DNA of 37,533 bases from contig NZ_BOMZ01000046.1 of NCBI RefSeq assembly GCF_016862455.1, forward strand, positions 1 to 37,533. Reading direction: 5' to 3'. Shown piece by piece: positions 7,052 to 14,328 of the stretch (position 1 is its first letter; the number at the start of each line of letters is the position of its first letter). Source of the DNA: Actinoplanes utahensis. GTDB taxonomy: Bacteria; Actinomycetota; Actinomycetes; Mycobacteriales; Micromonosporaceae. Under the pieces are notes generated by a model. The model saw nothing but the letters and a program-made list of their open reading frames with translations. It was not told where the DNA came from and did not search any database. The position numbers and the translations under genes were made by a program.

Positions 7052-9186
7052 GGCTTGCCGTCGACCTTCAAGGTGTAGGGGGCGTATTGAGTCACCGTGC
7101 CGGTGGGCTCGTCGTAGGAGACGATCGCGACCACCTTCGGAAAACGGCGGACCTCGGCGAAATCCGCCAGCGGGACGACCTTGGCGCGCCGGGGAGCCAG
7201 CCCCACCAGGGTCACGTTCCAGTTGTCCACAGGCGTCGGGCGGATCTGGGTGGGCGACTTCCAGCCGTCCAGGCTGTCGCCACCGAGCGGCGTGGCGCCC
7301 ACCTTGACGTTCGAGAGGTGCCAGCCGCCGATGCTGACGGCGTTGTCGCTGACGTAACGGAAACCGATGAGAACATGCTTCCCGGCGTACGCCTTGAGGT
7401 CGTAACCGAGGGTGACGTTCGCGGCCTTCCCGGTGATGGCCGCGCCCAGTGGGCCGGCGACCGTGCGGTCGCCCTTGACCATCTGATAGGTCTTGCCACC
7501 GTCAGCCGACACTGTCACGTACCCGTAGTCGAACTTCTCCTCCAGGCCGTAAGTGGTCTTGAACCGCAGGACCGGGTCGGCGGTCGGCACCTGGACCGGC
7601 CGGACCGCTGCGGCATCGGTGTTCGGCGTGTTGCCGGAGAAGAGCATGCCGGCGTCGACCGTCCAGGCGAGCGGCGTCGCGGGCAGGGCCTTGGCGCCGT
7701 CGAAACCGACGGTCCGGAAACCCCGCGGCAGCCGGACGAAGTCGGCACCGTTCGGGGCGGCGCCCGGCCGGCCGTAAGCGGCCGGGTTGTCCAGGTTCAC
7801 GATGGAGTCCAGGCTCCCGGCGGTGACCCGCCCTCGGGCCGCGCCCTTCACCATGCCGCCGCGCTCGTCGACGATCTTGTCGACGAGGGTCATGACCTGG
7901 AAGTCGTGCAGGACGTCGGACAGGTCGACACCCTTCGGCAGGGCCGCGGCGAGCCCGGCCAGTCCGTGGTTCGCCTTGTCCTTGTGCAGCGTGGTGTGGA
8001 TCTTCGACCCGAAACGGTCACGCAGGTAGACCATGAAGCTGTAGGCGATGCCGTAGTCGGCGAGGATCTCATCGGGCTCGCCCTCGGACCACAGGTTGAG
8101 CGAGTTCGACGGTCCTCCGCAGTTGCGCGGATTCGGGTTGTAATTGGTCGTCACATTGCCGAATCCCTGGTAACAGATGACGTGATTGTCGAACCCGCGA
8201 TGGTGTACGCCGATGGCCGGGTCCACATAGCCGGTCAGCGTCTGGGCGTAATCCGCGAGGCCCTCACTGACCCACACCTCCTCGTCCGGGTCGGTGTAAT
8301 AGGCCAGCAGGTGCTGCCACTCGTGGGCGAAAGTCGACTCGTACATCCGGGGGCGGGCCGGGCGGCTCGTGCAGACGTCGTCGGCCGGCTCGTGACGGGG
8401 CTCCTCCCCGGTGCGGTGCGCCCAGTCGAAGGCGTCGATCGTGATCACGTTCCGGTCGAACAGCTCGTTGAGTTGCTCGGAGAAGAATCCGGAGATGTAC
8501 GTCTGCCGCTTCGGGAAGTCGAAGTAGTTGTCGTCGCGGATGTTGTCGATCAGTGTCACGGTGCGGTCGCCCGCGCCGGTGAAGTCGCCGGGCAGCCCCG
8601 CGTTCTTGCCGCTGCGGGCCGGCGGGGTGCTGAACGCCTTGGTCTCTCGGGGGTAGATGGTCCGGTCGAACTCGTCCACCAGGCCGGTGACCTGAGCGTC
8701 GGTGATCTCGGTCGAGTCCTTGCGGCAGTCGCCCTCGGGAAAGGCGATGTCCTTGGCGACCCAGACCTCGATGTGCTTGCCGACGCCGCGCAGCGTGTAG
8801 TCCTTGCGATACACGTCGCCGTCGATCTCGTTGAGGCCGGCCCAGCTGCGGACCGTGCCGATCGGTGGGGTCTCGGCGATCGTCCGCGCGCTGGGCCGGG
8901 GCTCGTAACTGGCGATCGGCAGCGGCTGGCCCTCGAAGGTGAGCCGGTCCAGATCAGGTTTGCGGGTCTCCGTCTCGAACGGCCCGACGGATCCTCCGAA
9001 CGGCGTACCGGATTCGTCGAACGGCATTCCGGGGTTGTCGAACGGCATTGCGGGCCCGGTCATCGGCGCCTCGGAGGTGCTGGGGCCCGGAGGGGGAGTG
9101 GTCGGTGGCGCGGCCGGCGCCGGGCCCGCAAGCAACGGGATAGAAGCGGTGATTGCCGCGAAGCTCGCAAATAGGGTACGCGTCAC
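7024..9186 (-). CDS. Secreted M6-like zinc metallopeptidase (immune inhibitor A type)
   Basis: 720 residues from a GTG at 9186. This start gives a clean signal peptide (MTRTLFASF...LLAGPAPAAP) with likely cleavage near residue 25. A Pro/Gly-rich propeptide with three heptapeptide repeats (PFDNPGM, PFDESGT, PFGGSVG) follows. The catalytic motif HEWQH is at 288-292, and E308 in VSEGLADY is the probable third ligand, as in M6/gluzincin-type peptidases. Domains after about 450 (TTYGLEEKFDYGYVTVSADGGKTYQMV and GFRYVSDNAVSIGGWHLSNVKVG) resemble the beta-sandwich modules of immune inhibitor A. It should act outside the cell as a protease. The stop overlaps the cyclase gene tail-to-tail by 28 bp. The upstream Shine-Dalgarno is poor, but no better start fits the signal peptide. 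Confidence 0.85.
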   Translation of the reverse strand: MTRTLFASFAAITASIPLLAGPAPAAPPTTPPPGPSTSEAPMTGPAMPFDNPGMPFDESGTPFGGSVGPFETETRKPDLDRLTFEGQPLPIASYEPRPSARTIAETPPIGTVRSWAGLNEIDGDVYRKDYTLRGVGKHIEVWVAKDIAFPEGDCRKDSTEITDAQVTGLVDEFDRTIYPRETKAFSTPPARSGKNAGLPGDFTGAGDRTVTLIDNIRDDNYFDFPKRQTYISGFFSEQLNELFDRNVITIDAFDWAHRTGEEPRHEPADDVCTSRPARPRMYESTFAHEWQHLLAYYTDPDEEVWVSEGLADYAQTLTGYVDPAIGVHHRGFDNHVICYQGFGNVTTNYNPNPRNCGGPSNSLNLWSEGEPDEILADYGIAYSFMVYLRDRFGSKIHTTLHKDKANHGLAGLAAALPKGVDLSDVLHDFQVMTLVDKIVDERGGMVKGAARGRVTAGSLDSIVNLDNPAAYGRPGAAPNGADFVRLPRGFRTVGFDGAKALPATPLAWTVDAGMLFSGNTPNTDAAAVRPVQVPTADPVLRFKTTYGLEEKFDYGYVTVSADGGKTYQMVKGDRTVAGPLGAAITGKAANVTLGYDLKAYAGKHVLIGFRYVSDNAVSIGGWHLSNVKVGATPLGGDSLDGWKSPTQIRPTPVDNWNVTLVGLAPRRAKVVPLADFAEVRRFPKVVAIVSYDEPTGTVTQYAPYTLKVDGKPYIPTVKTP
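8995..9057. repeat. Three 21-bp in-frame repeats in the peptidase propeptide
   Basis: Three units with a shared CGAACGGC core occur at a 21-bp period (8995-9015, 9016-9036, 9037-9057). On the minus strand they encode imperfect copies of the heptapeptide PFDxxGM in the region between the signal peptide and catalytic domain. Confidence 0.75.
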
Positions 9187-9243
9187 GTCTCGGCACGCTA
9201 CCGCTGATTGCCGGATCGTGACGCCAACACCGGCCGTTGTGGA

Positions 9244-10035
9244 TCAGGAAACCTCCCGCCGGAGCACCCGCACCGTCCCGAGCAGCAGCGGCAGCACCAC
9301 CCACACCGCGGCCGACGCCGCCAGACGCGCCCACTCACCCGAGGTCATGTCCCGCTCCAACAACGCCTGCGAGGTGACGTTGAGATCCAGCCAGCCGGCC
9401 GCGTCACGGAGAGCCCGAATGCTGTCGCCGAGAACCGTCCAGACCGTGGGCAGCGCGAAGAAGGCAACGATCGCCAGCGGCGTGTTCAGCAACAGGGCGC
9501 CGAACGCGTTGCCCATCAGCACGAAGATGATCTGCAAGAGCAGGCTCTGCCAGATCAGCGTCGGGTCCAGCGTCCACGAGCCGTCACCGCCGGTCCCCAG
9601 CGCCACCAAGTTCGCCACGGCGGCCAGGACCGCGGTGGCCACCGTCGCCGCCACGGCGATCAGCACGCCCGCCGCCACCTTCGCCAGCATGACCCGGACA
9701 CGGGCCGGTACCAGGGTGAACGTGCTCAGAGCGGTCCGCTGCGACCACTCGCTGGTCACCGACAGGATCCCGAGAACGGGCAGGAGCACCGCTGACGGCA
9801 CCAGCCCGAAGGTGTACAGCGCGCTGAAGGTCTGTTCACTGTCGTCGGCCCAGCCGAGCATGATCACCGACGTTGCGGCGGTGGCCAGGCCGATCACGAT
9901 CAGGAGCCACAGGCCGGCCCTGGTGTCAGCCAGCTTGCGCAGCTCGACCAGGGTCAGCCGGGACAGCGGGACACGGTGCGCGGCGGCAGCCGACGGAACG
10001 GTGGCCACGGTGGAGAGCGGAGTGGTCGCGGTCAT
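9244..10035 (-). CDS. ABC-2 type transporter permease
   Basis: 263 residues. A short cytoplasmic N-terminus with LTLVELRKLADTRAGLW, the typical entry helix of actinobacterial ABC-2 permeases, is followed by about six hydrophobic segments (such as LWLLIVIGLATAATSVIML, AVLLPVLGILSV, AGVLIAVAATVATAVLAAVANLVAL, LLLQIIFVLMGNAFGALLL and the C-terminal LAASAAVWVVLPLLLGTV). SEWSQRTALSTFTLVPAR is the conserved cytoplasmic loop between helices. Its ATG overlaps the stop of the ATPase gene upstream (ATGA), so the two subunits are translated together. The transporter is probably an exporter of drugs, lipids or peptides; the cargo cannot be told. The neighbouring two-component pair is the likely controller. 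Confidence 0.87.
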   Translation of the reverse strand: MTATTPLSTVATVPSAAAAHRVPLSRLTLVELRKLADTRAGLWLLIVIGLATAATSVIMLGWADDSEQTFSALYTFGLVPSAVLLPVLGILSVTSEWSQRTALSTFTLVPARVRVMLAKVAAGVLIAVAATVATAVLAAVANLVALGTGGDGSWTLDPTLIWQSLLLQIIFVLMGNAFGALLLNTPLAIVAFFALPTVWTVLGDSIRALRDAAGWLDLNVTSQALLERDMTSGEWARLAASAAVWVVLPLLLGTVRVLRREVS

Positions 10036-10931
10036 CGGGAGACCTCCTCGGGCTGGGGACCGGCGGTCAGGCGAAGGAACATCTCCTCGAGGCCGCCGGC
10101 ACCGGCCGGCCGCAACTCGAGAAGAACCACTCCGGCCGCCGCGGCCGCCTGACCGATCGTCTGCGGATCCGACGGCACCAGCACGCTGCCGTCGGCGGAG
10201 CGGGTCCCGGTGAGCCCCATGCGTTGCAACAGCGCGTCGAGGGCTGCTGGATCCATGGTCCGTACCGATGTCCCGGCGGCGCCGAGCAACTGCTCCTTGG
10301 CGCCCTGCGTCAGGATCCGCCCGTTGCCGATCACGACCAGCCGGTCGGCGATCACCTCCACCTCCCGCAACAGATGGGAGGAGAGCAGGACCGTGCCACC
10401 CCGGTCGGCGAAGTCGCGCAGCAGCCCGCGCATCCAGTGGATGCCCTCCGGGTCCAGGCCGTTGGCCGGCTCGTCCAGGATCAGCACGGCAGGATCACCG
10501 ATCAGCGCGTACGCCAGGCCGAGCCGCTGCCGCATGCCCAGCGAATACGCCCGGACCCGCCGTTTCGCCGCCGCGTCGTTCAGGCCGACCCGTTGCAGCC
10601 GCTCACTCACCCGGTCGGTGTCCAGCCCCATCGTGATCGCCGCGAGGGCCAGCACCTCCCGACCGGTGCGCCCGGCGTGCTGGGCCGACGCGTCGAGCAG
10701 CACCCCGACGTGCCGCCCCGGATTGCCGAGCCGTTGGTACGGAACACCGTCGATCGCCGAGCGTCCCGTGGTCGGCGGAGTGAGGCCGCAGATCATCCGC
10801 ATGGTGGTGGACTTGCCGGCTCCATTGGGCCCGAGGAAACCGGTCACCGTGCCCGGCTCGCAGGTGAAGGACACATCGTCGACGGCACGTTGTGTGCCGT
10901 ACGTCTTGGTCAGGTTCTCGACCGTAATCAT
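10032..10931 (-). CDS. ABC transporter ATP-binding protein (DrrA/CcmA-like)
   Basis: 299 residues from the ATG at 10931. The frame continues upstream, but MITVENLTKTYGTQRAVDDVSF is the usual start of the family. Walker A is GPNGAGKST (34-42), the signature is YSLGMRQRLGLA, Walker B is AVLILDEPANGLDPEG, and the switch histidine is in LLSSHLLREVE. A C-terminal domain of about 80 residues (LLGAAGTSVRTMDPAALDALLQ...GGLEEMFLRLT) is typical of ABC-2 exporter ATPases. It powers the permease encoded immediately downstream. Its promoter region is shared with the divergent histidine kinase gene. Confidence 0.9.
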   Translation of the reverse strand: MITVENLTKTYGTQRAVDDVSFTCEPGTVTGFLGPNGAGKSTTMRMICGLTPPTTGRSAIDGVPYQRLGNPGRHVGVLLDASAQHAGRTGREVLALAAITMGLDTDRVSERLQRVGLNDAAAKRRVRAYSLGMRQRLGLAYALIGDPAVLILDEPANGLDPEGIHWMRGLLRDFADRGGTVLLSSHLLREVEVIADRLVVIGNGRILTQGAKEQLLGAAGTSVRTMDPAALDALLQRMGLTGTRSADGSVLVPSDPQTIGQAAAAAGVVLLELRPAGAGGLEEMFLRLTAGPQPEEVSR

Positions 10932-11064
10932 GGGACCAAGCCTGGGCGTTGTGGGCAGGCCCTCGCGTCGGCCGACGGTCGATATCCCGCCTACCTTGGT
11001 CGGTGGTCGGATGTCGACTTTGGTCGGTACCGGCCGGGGGTCGCCGGCCCGTAAGGTCGGATTC
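10932..11064. promoter_or_regulatory. Divergent promoter region with repeated TTGGTCGGT motifs
   Basis: This 133-bp region separates the exporter operon from the histidine kinase gene. A CTTGGTCGGT motif at 10995-11004 recurs as TTTGGTCGGT at 11019-11028, a 24-bp spacing, with related GGTCGG copies at 11005-11010 and 11055-11060. Direct repeats of this kind are plausible binding sites for the response regulator encoded downstream. This is inferred from position only. Confidence 0.4.
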
Positions 11065-12315
11065 GTGGGAACGATGTCGGTGGAGTATCGCTGGTTGTGG
11101 CCGTCGGCGCTGGCGGCCGATCCGGCCGGGCCGCTGCCCGCCCGCCGGTCCACCCGCGATTGGCTCGTGGACACCGTCTGCTTCGTGCTGGGCATGGGCG
11201 CCACGGTCACGATCACCCACGCGCTGCTCTATCCGCCCGACGGGTTCGTCGCAGCCGGCATCGGCAGTCCCACCTGGCTGATCTGGGTGGATGCCGTGGC
11301 GAGTGGGATCGCCGCTGTGGGCCTCTGGTGGCGCCGGCGTTTCCTGGCACCGCTCGCCGTCTATCTGGCCCTGCTCTCCTTCTTCTCACCGGCCAGCGGG
11401 ATCACCCTGCTCATCGTGGTGTTCACGGTCGCGGTGCACCGTCCGTTCGCGGTGCTGGGCACCTACGTGGCGGTCGTTCTGGCGAGCAGCGCCGTGTTCG
11501 CGGCGCTGATGCCCGAGATCGTTGCCGGGTTCTGGCAGACGTTCGCCTGGGGCGCGGTGATGGCCGTCTTCGCGGCTCTGTGCGGCATGCTGGTCCGGGC
11601 CCGCCGCCAGCTGATCGTCTCCTGGCGGGACCGAGCCGAGCGTGCCGAGGCCGAGCAGCGTCTGCGCGTCGCACAGGCCAGGGTGGTGGAGCGCACCCGG
11701 ATCGCGCGCGAGATGCACGATGTTCTCGCCCACCGGATCTCCCTGCTCAGCCTGCACGCCGGTGCTCTGGAGTTCCGCCCCGGCGCGCCACCGGAGGAGA
11801 TCGCCGGCGCGGCCGCAGTGGTGCGGGCCAGCGCTCACCAGGCGTTGCAGGACCTGCGGGCGGTGATCGGTGTGCTCCGCACCGGCCAGTCCGAGGACGA
11901 GCCGGCTCCGGAGCGGCCGCAGCCTACCCTCGCCGCGCTGGCCGGGCTCGCCGAGGAGTCACGCAGCGCGGGGACGAAGGTTCGGCTGGACGTCGCCGTC
12001 GATCCCGCGGCGGTGCCGGCGGCGACGGCTCGCGCGGGGTACCGGATCGTCCAGGAAGGGCTGACCAACGCGCGCAAGCACGCGCCGGGCGCGGCGGTGC
12101 GAGTCACGGTCAGCGGTGCGCCCGACGACGGCTTGACCATCGAGATCCGCAACCCTCTGCCCGTCTCGGTTCCCGTCGCTCCCATCCCTGGCACCGGGGT
12201 GGGGCTGATCGGGTTGGCGGAGAGGGCTCTGCTGGCCGGTGGGCGGCTCGACCACGGCCGGACCGGCGGCGAGTTCGTGCTGACGGCCTGGCTGCCGTGG
12301 CAGGCGTCGCCATGA
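11065..12315 (+). CDS. Sensor histidine kinase, NarL/DesK-type (HisKA_3)
   Basis: 416 residues from a GTG at 11065 with AAGG upstream; an ATG three codons later (11074) is nearly as good. The N-terminal half has about five hydrophobic segments (LVDTVCFVLGMGATVTITHALL, WLIWVDAVASGIAAVGLWW, FLAPLAVYLALLSFFS, ITLLIVVFTVAVH, YVAVVLASSAVFAALM, FAWGAVMAVFAALCGMLV) and no large extracellular sensor domain. A coiled segment (RAERAEAEQRLRVAQARVVERTR) leads to the HisKA_3 box AREMHDVLAHRISLL with phospho-acceptor His218. The ATPase part shows an N-box (EGLTNARKHAPG) and a G-box (GTGVGLIGLAERA). It probably senses membrane or cell-envelope stress and controls the divergent ABC exporter through the regulator that follows. 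Confidence 0.9.
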   Translation: MGTMSVEYRWLWPSALAADPAGPLPARRSTRDWLVDTVCFVLGMGATVTITHALLYPPDGFVAAGIGSPTWLIWVDAVASGIAAVGLWWRRRFLAPLAVYLALLSFFSPASGITLLIVVFTVAVHRPFAVLGTYVAVVLASSAVFAALMPEIVAGFWQTFAWGAVMAVFAALCGMLVRARRQLIVSWRDRAERAEAEQRLRVAQARVVERTRIAREMHDVLAHRISLLSLHAGALEFRPGAPPEEIAGAAAVVRASAHQALQDLRAVIGVLRTGQSEDEPAPERPQPTLAALAGLAEESRSAGTKVRLDVAVDPAAVPAATARAGYRIVQEGLTNARKHAPGAAVRVTVSGAPDDGLTIEIRNPLPVSVPVAPIPGTGVGLIGLAERALLAGGRLDHGRTGGEFVLTAWLPWQASP

Positions 12316-12426
12316 CCCGGCATGCGACGGATGGCGCCGGCGTCGAGCAGGCGTGGCGTGCGGCGGCGGGTCGGAGTGGGCGGGATGCGGTGTGCGATGC
12401 CGATGGCGAGCGGGATGGGTGAGCGG

Positions 12427-13098
12427 ATGGATGCCGGGAACGGGGTGGCCGTGGTTCGGGTTCTCATCGTGGACGACGATCCGCTGGTGCGGGCCGGCCT
12501 GTCCATGATCCTGTCCGGCGACGAGGAGGTCAGCGTGGTCGGCCAGGCCGCTGACGGCGCTGAGGTGCCGGATGCGGTGGCACGGTGCCGGCCCGATGTC
12601 GTCCTGATGGACATCCGCATGCCAGGTGTCGACGGACTCGTCGCCACCGAGCGGCTGCGCCGTCAGCCGGGAGCGCCCGAGATCCTGGTGCTGACCACGT
12701 TCGATGCGGACGAGTTCGTGCTGCGGGCGCTGCGGGCCGGGGCGAGCGGTTTCCTGCTCAAGGACACGCCGCCCGGCCAGATCCGGGACGCGGTGCTGCG
12801 AGTGGCCCGGGGGGAGGCGACCCTGTCGCCCAGTGTCACCCGCCAGTTGATCACGCATGTCGCGGCGGGAGCGCCACCCGAGCGCGAGCACGCCGGGCAG
12901 TTGCTGGATCGGCTGAGCGCCCGGGAACGCGAGGTGGCGCTGGCGGTCGCGCGCGGGCGCTCGAACGCGGAGATCTCCACGGAGCTGCACATGTCGGTCG
13001 CCACCGTGAAGGCGCATGTCTCCCGGGTTCTGACCAAACTCGACTTGAACAACCGGGTGCAGGTGGCGCTGCTGGTCCATGACGCCGGCCGAGTGTGA
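12427..13098 (+). CDS. LuxR-family response regulator
   Basis: 223 residues from the ATG at 12427. The frame is open further upstream to 12322, and a GTG at 12445 is also possible; all give an N-terminal extension before the conserved VRVLIVDDDPLVRAGL. The receiver domain has acidic residues in VDDD, phospho-acceptor Asp62 in VLMDIRMPG, the conserved Thr in LTTFD and Lys in FLLKD. A NarL-type helix-turn-helix (LSAREREVALAVARGRSNAEISTELHMSVATVKAHVSRVLTKL) occupies the C-terminus. It pairs with the kinase ending 111 bp upstream. Its gene stops 15 bp from the convergent small membrane protein gene. Confidence 0.9.
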   Translation: MDAGNGVAVVRVLIVDDDPLVRAGLSMILSGDEEVSVVGQAADGAEVPDAVARCRPDVVLMDIRMPGVDGLVATERLRRQPGAPEILVLTTFDADEFVLRALRAGASGFLLKDTPPGQIRDAVLRVARGEATLSPSVTRQLITHVAAGAPPEREHAGQLLDRLSAREREVALAVARGRSNAEISTELHMSVATVKAHVSRVLTKLDLNNRVQVALLVHDAGRV

Positions 13099-13113
13099 CC
13101 GATGCCGACCGTC

Positions 13114-13380
13114 CTATTCGAACAGCGAGTGGTCCCGGCCGCCCTCGGCTCGGGCTCGGGCCCGGCGGCGCAACTGGATCACCACGGCGTCGACGGCGGC
13201 GACCACGGCCCAGGCGGCGAGGAGCCAGCCCGGCACCGTCCAGCCAGCGCGGAAGAGCAGTGTCGCCAGGACCGTGCACACCACCATGCCGAACAGGGCG
13301 AGGATCAGCCGCAGGTTGAGCGGGCTGTAAGGCTTCTCGACCGTGCCGCGGCGGCCGTGGGGTTGCGGTCCGAGTGGCAT
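13114..13380 (-). CDS. Small two-helix membrane protein (DUF6343-like)
   Basis: 88 residues. A polar N-terminus with RGTVEKPYSPLNLRLILALFG leads into two hydrophobic helices (LILALFGMVVCTVLATLLF and WTVPGWLLAAWAVVAAVDAVVI), then a basic tail (QLRRRARARAEGG). The SPLNLRLxLALFG opening resembles the small actinobacterial family DUF6343, as I remember it; a search is needed to confirm. The function is unknown. It converges on the response regulator gene and starts just before the repeat array at 13414. Confidence 0.65.
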   Translation of the reverse strand: MPLGPQPHGRRGTVEKPYSPLNLRLILALFGMVVCTVLATLLFRAGWTVPGWLLAAWAVVAAVDAVVIQLRRRARARAEGGRDHSLFE

Positions 13381-13413
13381 CCCGGCAACCTACCCCGCCC
13401 CGGCACGACGAAA

Positions 13414-13567
13414 CCGCGGGTTCCGGCATGACCGCGGGCCTCGGCGCGAGGAGCGGCACGGCAAGATCGTGGGTTCCGGCATGACCGCGGGCCTCGGCAC
13501 GAGGAGCGGCACGGCAAGACCGCGGGTTTCGGCATGATCGTCGGCCCAGGCGCGAAGGAGCGACACG
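13414..13567. repeat. 53-bp tandem repeats abutting the GNAT start codon
   Basis: Unit 1 (13414-13466) and unit 2 (13467-13519) are nearly identical over 53 bp. A third, diverged unit (from 13520) ends at the start codon of the acetyltransferase. Each unit contains a purine-rich GAGGAGCGGCACG or GAAGGAGCGACACG segment, so the array duplicates the ribosome-binding region. It fills most of the gap between the divergent DUF6343-like and GNAT genes. Confidence 0.9.
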
Positions 13568-14098
13568 ATGAACGAACTGGTCACCGCCCGGACGGTGCTG
13601 CGCCGCTGGCGGGAGGCGGATCTCGACGCGTTCGCGGAGATCACCGCCCAGCCCGAGGTCATGCGATGGATAGGCGACGGCCGCGTGCTGGACCGCGCCG
13701 GGACCGCGGAGCGGCTCGACATCTACCGGCGCCACTGGGAGGAGCACGGGTTCGGCCTCTTCGCCCTGGTCCTGCGGGAGAGTGGTGAGCTGGCCGGATT
13801 CACCGGGCTCGCGGTGCCGACGTTTCTTCCGGAGATCCTGCCGGCCGTGGAGATCGGATGGCGGCTGGGGCGACAGCACTGGGGACAAGGGCTGGCCACC
13901 GAGGCTGCCACTGCGGTAGTCGATCACGCGCGTGCCGATCTCGGCCTGAAACGACTGGTCAGCATTCATCAGGTCGGCAACGAGGCCTCGGCTCGGGTGA
14001 TGATCAAGCTGGGTATGAGCCTCGAACGCGAGACGATCGAGCCGTCGTGCGGACGCCCGGTCCGGGTCTACGCCATGGAACTCGACGGGTCCCCATGA
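13568..14098 (+). CDS. GNAT-family N-acetyltransferase (RimJ/RimL-like)
   Basis: 176 residues from an ATG with GAAGGAG upstream. The layout is that of Acetyltransf_3: TARTVLRRWREADLDAFAEI at the N-terminus, MRWIGDGR near 35, VEIGWRLGRQHWGQGLATEAATAVVDHA as the acetyl-CoA-binding strand and P-loop (QHWGQGLATEA), and the closing VSIHQVGNEASARVMIKLGMSLERE. It would transfer an acetyl group from acetyl-CoA to an amine; the acceptor (ribosomal protein N-terminus, antibiotic or small metabolite) is not evident. It stands alone and is preceded by the 53-bp repeats, the last of which carries its Shine-Dalgarno. Confidence 0.9.
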   Translation: MNELVTARTVLRRWREADLDAFAEITAQPEVMRWIGDGRVLDRAGTAERLDIYRRHWEEHGFGLFALVLRESGELAGFTGLAVPTFLPEILPAVEIGWRLGRQHWGQGLATEAATAVVDHARADLGLKRLVSIHQVGNEASARVMIKLGMSLERETIEPSCGRPVRVYAMELDGSP

Positions 14099-14328
14099 GC
14101 GAATCCACGGCGAGCCGGCCCGGCGACCGCCGCTGTCCGGCGACCGGCGCTGCGCGGTGGGCTGGAAGGACGAGTGGCGGTAGCGACGGCTCGTGACGGG
14201 CCGATATGGCCCAACAACGAAGGGAAACCCGGTTACAAGATCGACTTTTCTCTATATCGTTCGGTCGCCCTGAGGGTCATGATGGAGGGCGGTCATCGAT
14301 TCGTCGTCGATTCGACACGGGAGGCGCC

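Noticed and set aside
6625..9174. Long plus-strand open frame opposite the metallopeptidase
   Set aside because: The minus-strand frame has a signal peptide, HEWQH and family-like domains. The plus-strand product has no recognisable fold and overlaps the cyclase gene in another frame.
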